NCBI GenBank assembly: GCA_947624635.1
Contig: CANQLF010000037.1
Span: forward strand, 1-6,804
DNA: 6,804 bases
Reading direction: 5' to 3'
DNA from: an uncultured Bacilli bacterium
Lineage (GTDB): Bacteria; Bacillota_I; Bacilli_A; RF39; UBA660
Shown here: piece by piece, positions 1 through 5,934 of the stretch
How the letters are laid out: each line of letters begins with the position of its first letter
Numbering within the stretch: the first letter of the stretch is position 1
The notes under the pieces: model-generated
Database searches by the model: none
Seen by the model: only the letters and a program-made list of their open reading frames with translations
Told to the model about the DNA's origin: nothing
Position numbers and translations under genes: made by a program

Positions 1-18
1 GATATCCTAATCAAAATT
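1..18 (+). repeat. Left copy of an 18-bp inverted repeat
   Basis: GATATCCTAATCAAAATT at the left edge equals the reverse complement of 6734-6751 at 17 of 18 positions (C/T difference at base 6). A related word, TTTCGGAT, follows at 27-34 and also lies beside the right copy in inverted orientation. The window may cut the repeat, so its true left end is unknown. Two plus-strand frames cross this region from the edge and could be the tail of an upstream gene (stops at 49-51 and 39-41), but both are too short to judge. AT-rich sequence yields chance matches of this length, so the repeat is tentative. Confidence 0.4.
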
Positions 19-68
19 TTATACGCTTTCGGATTTCATAAAAATAATTGACTAACTGTTGATAAAAT

Positions 69-97
69 TTGACTTCGGGAAAAGTCCAGTTTATAAT
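69..97 (+). promoter_or_regulatory. Sigma-A promoter of the surface-protein gene
   Basis: TTGACT at 69-74 (five of six matches to the -35 consensus) is followed by a 17-bp spacer and a perfect TATAAT at 92-97. Transcription should begin near 104, giving a leader of about 55 nt before the start codon at 161. The -10 box lies inside the dyad at 86-105, so access of RNA polymerase could be controlled by a bound repressor. Confidence 0.8.
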
Positions 98-105
98 AAA
101 ACTGG
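86..105. promoter_or_regulatory. Dyad symmetric over the -10 box, candidate operator
   Basis: CCAGTTT at 86-92 and AAACTGG at 99-105 are perfect inverted arms around the 6-bp centre ATAATA. The dyad covers the whole -10 hexamer of the promoter just described. That placement is typical of repressor operators, and the site has no T-tract and lies upstream of or at the transcript start, so it is unlikely to be a terminator. No regulator that could bind it is encoded in the window. The operator role is inference. Confidence 0.5.
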
Positions 106-147
106 GAAAAAGTGGATAAGTTATAAAAATAAGTAAATAATAATAGT

Positions 148-153
148 AGGTGA
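148..153 (+). promoter_or_regulatory. Ribosome binding site deciding the start of the surface-protein gene
   Basis: AGGTGA at 148-153 sits 7 nt before ATG 161 and only 4 nt before GTG 158. The spacing and the stronger start codon favour ATG 161 over the GTG immediately upstream. Confidence 0.65.
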
Positions 154-160
154 ATTTGTG

Positions 161-1342
161 ATGGAAGAAAATATCAAAAAGAAAATAATATTAGGGGTTG
201 TTGGAATAACAGTATTATTAATTGTACTAATAACAGCAACCTATGCATGGTTCAGCGCAAGAAGTGAAGATGAGTCTCAACAAATAACAACAGCAAAAGT
301 AGATTTAGTAGTCGAAGTTAATCCTGATGCAACACATATAACAAATATAAAACCAACAACATGGGATGCAGAAGATATGGCAAATAATAATGATAATAAA
401 GACATAGTACAAATACCAATAAAAGTAACAAACAATTCTACAATAGATGTAAAATATTATTTGAGACTTTTAGCTGAAGGATTAGAGTTAAATAATGATG
501 AAACGCTAACAGGAGGAAACCTAAGTGAAATAAAATATATATTATATGAATTAGATGATGTAAATAAAGAAATCGCAAGAGGAGATTTTACAGAACCAGA
601 AAAAGAACAAATAATAATAAGAAAAAAAGCAATAAAAAAAGATGAAATTCAAAATTATAAATTATATTTATATATAGAAGAAACAGAAGAGATACAAAAT
701 AGATTACAAGGATTGAATTTTAATATAATAATTAATGGTGATATTAAAACTAATTATGAAATAGAAGAATTAGAATATATCGAAAGTACAGGAACTCAAT
801 ATATAGATACAAAATATTATCCTAACGGAAATTCATCTTATTCATTTAAATATAGTGATAATCGTATTAGTGGTGTTATGTTTGGAGCATATAATACAAG
901 TTGGAATGATGGAAGTGGATTATACATAAAAGGTTCGGGGACTAACCCTTTCCTTCACTATTATTCAAATGTATCAATCAGTGCTGGGTATCATTCTGAG
1001 GGCATAATAGACATTAATAGAGGTACATTCGTTTTAGATGGAACAGAATATCTATCTTTGCCATATAAAAATTTTTCTGTAGATTTTCCATTATATATAT
1101 TTGCTGGAAATTGGGGTGGACAAGAATTAGAACAACCAACTGAATATAGACTTTATTATTTTAAAATATATGATAATGATGTATTAGTAAGAGATTTTGT
1201 TCCTAGTTATAATACTGTTACTATGATAGATGCAGATGGTAATGAATGTCCTAAAGGAACAATTGGATTATACGATAGAGTAGAAGAAAAGTTTTATACA
1301 AATAAAGGAGCTGAAAGTTTTTTAAAAGGACCTGAGATTTAG
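161..1342 (+). CDS. Exported surface protein: TYAWFS-type N-terminus plus LamG/concanavalin-like domain
   Basis: This 393-residue protein is probably exported or membrane-anchored and displayed outside the cell; its ligand is unknown. A basic start (KKK near residue 6) precedes one hydrophobic segment at about 9-26, which runs into TYAWFS at 27-32. That arrangement is seen in many Firmicute proteins with TasA/camelysin-like (SipW-type) export segments. Residues about 35-200 are charged, Asn/Glu/Lys-rich and predicted beta-type, resembling those small surface subunits. From about residue 203 a second module begins with YIESTGTQYIDT and ends near 343-390 with VRDFVP, GTIGLYD and KFYTN words. 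These are hallmarks of a LamG/concanavalin-like module common in gut Firmicutes and their phages. There is no LPXTG motif, and no SipW or sortase gene nearby. Codon choice differs between the halves: Thr ACA, Ile ATA and Ala GCA dominate the first, with more mixed use in the second. This hints at domain fusion. It is a single-gene unit with its own promoter and terminator. Domain assignment is from motif recall; exact function is unknown. Confidence 0.75.
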   Translation: MEENIKKKIILGVVGITVLLIVLITATYAWFSARSEDESQQITTAKVDLVVEVNPDATHITNIKPTTWDAEDMANNNDNKDIVQIPIKVTNNSTIDVKYYLRLLAEGLELNNDETLTGGNLSEIKYILYELDDVNKEIARGDFTEPEKEQIIIRKKAIKKDEIQNYKLYLYIEETEEIQNRLQGLNFNIIINGDIKTNYEIEELEYIESTGTQYIDTKYYPNGNSSYSFKYSDNRISGVMFGAYNTSWNDGSGLYIKGSGTNPFLHYYSNVSISAGYHSEGIIDINRGTFVLDGTEYLSLPYKNFSVDFPLYIFAGNWGGQELEQPTEYRLYYFKIYDNDVLVRDFVPSYNTVTMIDADGNECPKGTIGLYDRVEEKFYTNKGAESFLKGPEI

Positions 1343-1369
1343 AATGGTCATTAAATAAATATTTAAATT

Positions 1370-1400
1370 GAAGTTATTTAAAACTTCTTTTTTTTCTTTT
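1370..1400 (+). terminator. Rho-independent terminator after the surface-protein gene
   Basis: GAAGTT (1370-1375) pairs with AACTTC (1382-1387) across a 6-nt loop and is followed at once by eight T residues, one C and four more T. The stem is short and AT-rich, but the T-tract is strong. It lies 27 nt past the stop codon and separates this gene from the trk operon. Confidence 0.75.
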
Positions 1401-1409
1401 CATAAATTT

Positions 1410-1440
1410 TTGTGTAAAAATATGTAAATAGTGCTATAAT
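1410..1440 (+). promoter_or_regulatory. Extended -10 promoter of the trkA-trkH operon
   Basis: TGCTATAAT at 1432-1440 is a perfect extended -10 element (TGn plus TATAAT). The -35 is poor: TTGTGT at 1410-1415 would need a 19-bp spacer, and a 17-bp spacer puts GTGTAA there. Transcription should start near 1447, leaving about 32 nt of leader, with GGGAGTG at 1464-1470 as the ribosome binding site 8 nt before ATG 1479. That leader is too short for a c-di-AMP (ydaO-type) or other riboswitch. Confidence 0.7.
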
Positions 1441-1478
1441 TGTTATTATGTCTTCGAAAATATGGGAGTGAAAACTAA

Positions 1479-2834
1479 ATGAAAATAATAATTGTAGGGG
1501 CAGGTAAGATGGGATCTTATTTATCTAGTGTATTATCTAAAGAAAATTATGATATTACAGTAATAGATAAAAATGAACAAAGATTAAATATTCTTAATAA
1601 TACTCAAGATGTTTCAGTAATATGTGGTAATGGACTTGTATCTGATACTCTGCTTGAAGCTGGAGTTGATTCATCAGATATTTTAATATCTACCATGAGA
1701 AACGATGAAGATAATATTGTATGTTGCTTACTTGCTAAAAACTTGGGAGTAGAAAGTACTATAATGCGTATTAGAAATCCAGAATATGAAAAAAGTATGA
1801 AATATATACAAAACGATTTAGGGCTTTCTATGACTATTAATCCAGAACTATTAGCTGCTAGAGAAATTGCAGATATACTTCGTTTACCATCGACTATAAG
1901 AGCTAACTATTTTTCTAAAGGAAAAATAGAAATGATAGAATTTAGAATTAAAGAAGAATCTAAATTAATTGGAATAACTGTTAAAGAATTTGCTTCTAAA
2001 ACTAAATCAGATGTAATAATAATTGCAGTAGAAAGAGATAACAATGTGTACATTCCAAATGGAGATTTTGAATTTATGGAAAACGATAGATTGATTATTG
2101 CGTCTAAACCATTAAATATAATAAATTTCTTTAAACAAATGGGTAATACTAAAGTAAGAACCAAAAATGTAATGATAATAGGTGGAAGTAAAGTTTCATA
2201 TTATGTAGCTAAATTCTTAGGTGATATGAATATTGGTGTAAAGATAATTGAAACTAATAAGGAAAAATGTGAATTTCTATCAGAAAATTTAAGTAAAGCG
2301 CTAATAATAAATGGGGATGGTTCAGATAAAAATTTACTTTTGGAAGAGGGCATAGAAGAAGTTGATGCTTTTGTTTCATCAACAGGGATAGATGAAGAAA
2401 ATTTAATTTTCGCTATGTTTGCTAATTCTATGAAAGTACCAAAAGTTATTGCCAAAATAAATCATTTGAATTTTAGTGAAGTTGTAGAAAACGCAGGTAT
2501 AGAATCTATTGTAACACCACATTTAGTTGCCTCTAATCAAGTAATAAGATATATAAGAGCAAAAGAAAACTCTAAAGGTGGAAATATGGAATCATTAATT
2601 AGGCTTATGGATAATAAATTAGAAATAATGGAATTTAGCGTTAATAATGATTTTAAATATGTTGGAAAAAAGATAAAAGATATTAAATTTAAAGGTAATG
2701 TAATAGTAGTTTGTATTAATCATAATGGAACTATTATATCTCCTACAGGAGATGATGTTATAAATATTAATGATAATATTATAATTGCGACTACTAAATT
2801 TGATATAAAAGGTCTTAATGATACTTTGAGGTAA
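1479..2834 (+). CDS. trkA: Trk system potassium uptake protein TrkA (two RCK modules)
   Basis: This is the cytoplasmic regulatory subunit of the Trk potassium transporter. Family members bind NAD(H) or other nucleotides and form a ring under the TrkH dimer to gate K+ flow. At 451 residues it has the full TrkA length (about 450), not the single-RCK KtrA length (about 220). The first Rossmann domain opens with GAGKMG at 7-12 and has the expected acidic residue after strand two (D30 in VIDKNE). A first RCK_C domain covers about 145-219. The second Rossmann domain starts near 231 with VMIIGGSKVS, where the usual GxGxxG glycines are partly replaced, and its acidic residue is in IIETNK. A second RCK_C domain covers about 368-449. 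Start: ATG 1479 has GGGAGTG 8 nt upstream. trkH begins 2 nt after the stop, so the two are co-transcribed and probably translationally coupled. Some Firmicute RCK_C domains bind c-di-AMP; that cannot be judged here. Confidence 0.95.
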   Translation: MKIIIVGAGKMGSYLSSVLSKENYDITVIDKNEQRLNILNNTQDVSVICGNGLVSDTLLEAGVDSSDILISTMRNDEDNIVCCLLAKNLGVESTIMRIRNPEYEKSMKYIQNDLGLSMTINPELLAAREIADILRLPSTIRANYFSKGKIEMIEFRIKEESKLIGITVKEFASKTKSDVIIIAVERDNNVYIPNGDFEFMENDRLIIASKPLNIINFFKQMGNTKVRTKNVMIIGGSKVSYYVAKFLGDMNIGVKIIETNKEKCEFLSENLSKALIINGDGSDKNLLLEEGIEEVDAFVSSTGIDEENLIFAMFANSMKVPKVIAKINHLNFSEVVENAGIESIVTPHLVASNQVIRYIRAKENSKGGNMESLIRLMDNKLEIMEFSVNNDFKYVGKKIKDIKFKGNVIVVCINHNGTIISPTGDDVININDNIIIATTKFDIKGLNDTLR

Positions 2835-2836
2835 GT

Positions 2837-4291
2837 ATGAATTATAAATTTGTATTTAAAAGATTAGGTTATGTTCTTTTAACAGAAGCATTCTTACTTA
2901 TTTTTCCAACATTAATCGCACTATATAAAAATGAAAATATATTGCCATTTATATATACTATTTTATTAATTATAGTTTTTGGTGGTTTATTATCTTTAAT
3001 AAAAGTTAAAAAAGATTCATTTTATGCTAAAGAAGGTATATTAATTACTACATTATCTTGGATTGCATTATCTATATTTGGAGCACTCCCATTTGTGTTT
3101 GATGGTGCTATTCCATCTTTTGTAGATGCATTCTTTGAAACAGTATCCGGTTTTACTACAACAGGTTCTACTATTATTTCTAATGTAGAAGTATTACCAA
3201 AAGGAATACTTTTCTGGAGAAGTTTTACACATTGGATAGGTGGAATGGGAATACTTGTATTTGTTATTGCTTTGCTTCCTATGTCTAATGATAACTCTAT
3301 GCATGTTGCTAAAGCAGAAATGCCCGGACCATTTGTAAGTAAATTATCTCCTAAACTTAGTGTTACTGCTAAATGGTTATATGGTATATATTTATCTTTA
3401 ACTGTTTTAGAAATTATTTTACTAATGATTGGTGGAATGCCTTTATTTGATAGTGTAGTTCATGCTTTCGCAACTGCAGGGACTGGTGGATTTAGTATTA
3501 AAAATAGTAGTATAGCTTTTTATAATAGTAAATATATAGAATATATTATTTCAATATTTATGATATTATTTGGTATTAACTTTAATGTATTTTTCTTGAT
3601 TTTAATGAGAAAGTTTAAGCAAGCTATTACTAATGAAGAACTAAGGACTTATTTTATAATAATTATAGTATCAGTTATTTTAATAATGATAAATATATCA
3701 TCACTTTATAGTAATATTGAAGAAGCTTTTAGATTATCTTTCTTCCAAGTAAGTTCTATAATTACTACGACAGGTTTTTCTACTGCAGATTTCAATTTAT
3801 GGCCGATGTTTTCTAAAATCATATTATTTGTTTTAATGTTTTTTGGAGCTTGTGGTGGAAGTACTGGTGGTGGATTAAAGATTTCTAGAGTTATAATTAT
3901 GTTTAAAAAGTTAATGAAAGACTTAATATTAACTGTTCACCCTAAATCTATTAAAAAAGTAAAATTAGAAAATAAAACATTAGATGATGATACTATAAGT
4001 GGTGTTGGATTTTATTTTGTATTATACTGCTTCATAATAGTTGTTGCATGCTTAATTGTATCTTTAGATAACTTCGATTTTGAAACAACTATAACTAGTG
4101 TAGTTACTTGTATAAGTAATGTTGGACCAGGTTTTTCTGTAATTGGTCCAATGGGTAACTTTGCAGCATTTTCTGATTTATCTAAAATTGTTTTATCACT
4201 TGCTATGTTATTTGGTAGATTAGAGTTATATCCTATATTATTGTTATTCTCACCAATGGTATATTTAAAGAATAGAAGGTTTAGAAATTGA
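2837..4291 (+). CDS. trkH: Trk system potassium uptake membrane protein TrkH
   Basis: This is the K+-translocating membrane subunit of the Trk system (TrkH/KtrB/HKT superfamily). The 484 residues fit the TrkH size and are mostly hydrophobic helices. All four pore-loop repeats are present, each with its filter glycine: TTTGS at 107-111, TAGTGGF at 213-219, TTTGF at 310-314 and NVGPGF at 428-433. The glycine-rich intramembrane gating loop, GACGGSTGGGLKISR, lies at 337-351, followed by the family's conserved HPK near the next helix. The C-terminus has the typical GRLELYP motif. Start: ATG 2837 has GAGG at 2828-2831 inside the end of trkA, 5 nt before the start. No promoter is visible between the genes, so it depends on the trkA promoter. 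No terminator hairpin follows the TGA stop, so transcripts may run on into the next gene. No key residue appears to be missing. Confidence 0.95.
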   Translation: MNYKFVFKRLGYVLLTEAFLLIFPTLIALYKNENILPFIYTILLIIVFGGLLSLIKVKKDSFYAKEGILITTLSWIALSIFGALPFVFDGAIPSFVDAFFETVSGFTTTGSTIISNVEVLPKGILFWRSFTHWIGGMGILVFVIALLPMSNDNSMHVAKAEMPGPFVSKLSPKLSVTAKWLYGIYLSLTVLEIILLMIGGMPLFDSVVHAFATAGTGGFSIKNSSIAFYNSKYIEYIISIFMILFGINFNVFFLILMRKFKQAITNEELRTYFIIIIVSVILIMINISSLYSNIEEAFRLSFFQVSSIITTTGFSTADFNLWPMFSKIILFVLMFFGACGGSTGGGLKISRVIIMFKKLMKDLILTVHPKSIKKVKLENKTLDDDTISGVGFYFVLYCFIIVVACLIVSLDNFDFETTITSVVTCISNVGPGFSVIGPMGNFAAFSDLSKIVLSLAMLFGRLELYPILLLFSPMVYLKNRRFRN

Positions 4292-4293
4292 AG

Positions 4294-4322
4294 TTGCTAA
4301 AATAATAAGGAAGTTGTATAAT
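4294..4322 (+). promoter_or_regulatory. Promoter in the gap after trkH
   Basis: TTGCTA at 4294-4299 (four of six -35 matches), a 17-bp spacer and a perfect TATAAT at 4317-4322 lie in the 57-nt gap after trkH. Transcription would start near 4329, about 20 nt before ATG 4349. The gene that follows therefore probably has independent expression in addition to any read-through from trkH. Confidence 0.6.
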
Positions 4323-4348
4323 ATGTTTACAAGAAGAGGTGATTTTGG

Positions 4349-5122
4349 ATGGATTTATTTATAGAAGAAGGTTTAAAATTAAATGTTTATTCATTTGAAT
4401 TAGATAAAGAAAGATCTCAACAATTTAGGATAAAAGAAATGGAAAAAATCAATCGAGATTATAGAGTATTTGATGCAGATATTGTATTTTATGAAAATAA
4501 AGAAGAAAATATATTTTATACAGGAGGACCGCTTTCTTTAGATGAACTAAAAAGAAAAGACTACACCGTATTTTCAAGTGAATTAGATAGGAATTTTATT
4601 TCTTATAAGAAAACAATATTAGGATATATGAGAAAACTTGTAGCTTATCACAAGTTAGGTGAGAGAGATCCAAAAACAAATTATGATATTTGTAATAATT
4701 TCTGTTCTGGTCTTTATGATAATTCAACTATTGTTAAAGTAATTAATGATGATAAGACTGGTAAGGAAAAATTAAAACATTTAAAATATCTATGTGTTCC
4801 TCAAACAAGGTATGAAAACATTGATAATGAAATTAGTAGGATATCACCCGTTATTAACATTCCAGAATCAATTTGTATATTATTAAAATTATTAAAAAAA
4901 GATTTTAGTGAAATTTCTAAATATGATACAGATTATATATCTGAACAACTTCAATTATTTAAATATGTGGATAAAGCATCTGTTTCAATTGATATAAATA
5001 CATTGGATAAATTAGAAAATTATAATGTTGTGGGTGGAATTAATCGTAGTGCTGTTAATGGAAAAACATTGTATAGCAATGCTAAAATATTAAAGAAGAT
5101 TAAAGAAGTAAATAAATTATAA
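4349..5122 (+). CDS. Hypothetical protein of 257 residues, family not recognised
   Basis: I do not recognise this protein. It is a real gene by several signs: a good ribosome binding site (AGAGGTGA at 4335-4342, 6 nt before ATG), a promoter just upstream, a strong hairpin just after its stop, and AT-rich codon use like trkA and trkH. It has no signal peptide and no membrane segment, so it is probably cytoplasmic. It is rich in Lys, Asp, Glu, Asn and Tyr. The first 60 residues look like alternating strands and a helix, with FDADIVFYEN followed by FYTGGPLSLDELK. The middle has a Cys-containing stretch, YDICNNFCSGLYD, at about 113-125. The second half looks largely helical, with LLKLLKKDF and a basic C-terminal helix. 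No nucleotide-binding loop, catalytic triad, zinc knuckle or DNA-binding motif stands out. It follows trkH in the same direction, but a link to potassium transport is only positional. Confidence 0.8.
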   Translation: MDLFIEEGLKLNVYSFELDKERSQQFRIKEMEKINRDYRVFDADIVFYENKEENIFYTGGPLSLDELKRKDYTVFSSELDRNFISYKKTILGYMRKLVAYHKLGERDPKTNYDICNNFCSGLYDNSTIVKVINDDKTGKEKLKHLKYLCVPQTRYENIDNEISRISPVINIPESICILLKLLKKDFSEISKYDTDYISEQLQLFKYVDKASVSIDINTLDKLENYNVVGGINRSAVNGKTLYSNAKILKKIKEVNKL

Positions 5123-5126
5123 AATT

Positions 5127-5154
5127 AAACCATGCATGAGTTGTGCATGGTTTT
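5127..5154. terminator. Bidirectional hairpin terminator between convergent genes
   Basis: AAACCATGCA (5127-5136) pairs perfectly with TGCATGGTTT (5144-5153) across a 7-nt loop. On the plus strand the arm ends in TTTT; on the minus strand it ends in TTTAATTTT. It starts 5 nt after the stop of the plus-strand orphan gene and lies 7 nt beyond the stop of the minus-strand toxin gene. It therefore probably ends transcription from both sides. Confidence 0.8.
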
Positions 5155-5160
5155 AAGTAT

Positions 5161-5442
5161 TTAAAATAATTCTGAATGAGAACCAGTTTCTACAAGTAAT
5201 AATATAAGTTTATCTTCAATATATTGATATACTAATAACCAATCTGGTTCTATATGGCATTCATAACAATTTTTAAATTTCTTATTGTTCCATAATAGAT
5301 GGTCATTATATTTTTCTTCTAGTTCTTCATCTGCTAATAGTTTATTAACTACAATTTTTAATTTTTCAATGCTTTTCCCCTGCTTTTTTAGTTTTTTGAA
5401 TTGTTTCTTAAATTTTGTTGTATAGCTAATCTTGTATTTCAT
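5161..5442 (-). CDS. yafQ: YafQ-family (RelE superfamily) mRNA interferase toxin
   Basis: This is the toxin of a type II toxin-antitoxin pair. YafQ-family proteins are ribosome-dependent endoribonucleases that cut mRNA in the A site. The 93-residue length is normal. The basic N-terminus (KFKKQFKKLKKQGK) matches the RelE fold's first helices. The core ECHIEPDWLLVY at 61-72 and the C-terminal TGSHSELF at 86-93 are family signatures. Residues matching the E. coli YafQ active site (H50, H63, D67, H87) are visible as H48, H63, D67 and H89, so it looks catalytically intact. Two usual arginines are absent: Tyr60 stands where many relatives have Arg (RECHI), and Glu85 where RTG is common. The ATG is 5 nt past the antitoxin stop with only a weak ribosome site (GGAC in the antitoxin's last codons), so translation is probably coupled. 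The symbol is assigned at family level. Confidence 0.88.
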   Translation of the reverse strand: MKYKISYTTKFKKQFKKLKKQGKSIEKLKIVVNKLLADEELEEKYNDHLLWNNKKFKNCYECHIEPDWLLVYQYIEDKLILLLVETGSHSELF

Positions 5443-5447
5443 TAAGC

Positions 5448-5735
5448 TTATTTGTCCAAATCATTAAACAATTCTTGAACATCAGTATACCATTTATACT
5501 TTTCAGGGTTATCAGCCATCTTTTTTGCTTCGTTTAGTGCTTTAATCATTTTTTTATTAGGGACGTCTTCTCTTATTTCAAAAGGTATTGCCTGTTCCCT
5601 AACACTTTGTGTCAAAAAAACATTTATAGCGCTACTCATATTTAGTCCTAATCTTTTAAATAGATCTTCTGCATCTTTTTTTAACTTGCTATCTAATCTT
5701 ATATTTAAGTTGGTAGAATTAGATATATTAGACAT
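5448..5735 (-). CDS. dinJ: RelB/DinJ-family antitoxin
   Basis: This antitoxin neutralises the toxin encoded just downstream and, as in known DinJ-YafQ and RelB-RelE pairs, should repress its own operon. The N-terminal half is a ribbon-helix-helix DNA-binding and dimerisation domain: strand LNIRLD at 10-15, helix KLKKDAEDLFKRLG at about 17-30, then NMSSAINVFLTQSV at 32-45. AIPFEI at 49-54 is the typical family word after the fold. The acidic C-terminal part, including ELFNDLDK, would wrap the toxin. The 95 residues are normal length. It is the first gene of the operon, ahead of the toxin, in the usual order. The ribosome site is modest (AAGTGA upstream of the ATG). A palindrome between its -35 and -10 boxes is a good candidate for its own binding site. 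The symbol is assigned at family level; relB would be equally defensible. Confidence 0.88.
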   Translation of the reverse strand: MSNISNSTNLNIRLDSKLKKDAEDLFKRLGLNMSSAINVFLTQSVREQAIPFEIREDVPNKKMIKALNEAKKMADNPEKYKWYTDVQELFNDLDK

Positions 5736-5760
5736 AATATCACTTTCTTTCTATATAAGT

Positions 5761-5789
5761 ATTTTATCAGATTGTATTTACAATGTCAA
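5761..5789 (-). promoter_or_regulatory. Sigma-A promoter of the toxin-antitoxin operon
   Basis: Read on the minus strand, a perfect TTGACA (5789 down to 5784) is followed by a 17-bp spacer and TAAAAT (5766 down to 5761, five of six matches). Transcription would start near 5754, about 18 nt before the antitoxin ATG. The spacer is occupied by a palindrome. Confidence 0.8.
5771..5784. promoter_or_regulatory. Palindromic operator candidate for antitoxin autoregulation
   Basis: ATTGTA-TT-TACAAT is a perfect 6-bp inverted repeat with a 2-bp centre, placed in the promoter spacer and touching the -35 box. Ribbon-helix-helix antitoxins commonly repress from such sites. A second, weaker inverted pair, CATAT (5798-5802) and ATATG (5809-5813), lies just upstream of the -35 and could be an additional half-site region. 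Binding is inferred from position and family behaviour. Confidence 0.55.
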
Positions 5790-5881
5790 TACATAGTCAT
5801 ATATTATCATATGCAAAATTTTTAATTTTATTACCTCTTTTTAACATTAGATAAATAGTTTTTTAAAACAGTAAATTAAAT

Positions 5882-5909
5882 TTGACAAAAGTAATATGAA
5901 TGTTATAAT
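5882..5909 (+). promoter_or_regulatory. Near-perfect promoter of the SGNH-like gene
   Basis: TTGACA at 5882-5887 and TATAAT at 5904-5909 are both perfect hexamers with a 16-bp spacer. TG at 5901-5902 adds an extended -10. The sequence before it is A/T-rich and could act as an UP element. Transcription would start near 5916, leaving roughly 19 nt before ATG 5935. It is divergent from the toxin-antitoxin promoter, with about 90 bp between the two -35 boxes. Confidence 0.85.
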
Positions 5910-5934
5910 ACATCCTTAGATGGGAGTAAATATT

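Noticed and set aside
57..119. Two DnaA-box-like words on the minus strand (TTATCAACA at 65-57 and TTATCCACT at 119-111) near A/T-rich sequence, suggesting an origin
   Set aside because: Each has one mismatch, there are only two, no dnaA or other replication gene is present, and such words arise readily in AT-rich DNA. The region is better explained as a promoter and leader.
158..160. GTG 158 as the start of the surface-protein gene
   Set aside because: The ribosome binding site is too close (4 nt), while ATG 161 immediately after has better spacing and is a stronger start codon.
1441..1478. A riboswitch controlling trkA
   Set aside because: The predicted leader is only about 32 nt, with no stable structure or terminator visible.
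1907..2455. Two minus-strand open frames (84-85 codons) inside trkA
   Set aside because: They lie wholly within the well-supported trkA coding region, have no ribosome sites or family motifs, and reflect AT-rich antisense codon complement.
5161..5735. A mobile element carrying the toxin-antitoxin pair
   Set aside because: No transposase, integrase, target duplication or composition shift is seen around the pair; toxin-antitoxin genes alone do not show mobility.
5920..5934. ATG 5920 as the start of the SGNH-like gene
   Set aside because: It has no upstream ribosome site and lies a few bases from the predicted transcript start. The GGGAGT at 5922-5927 serves ATG 5935.
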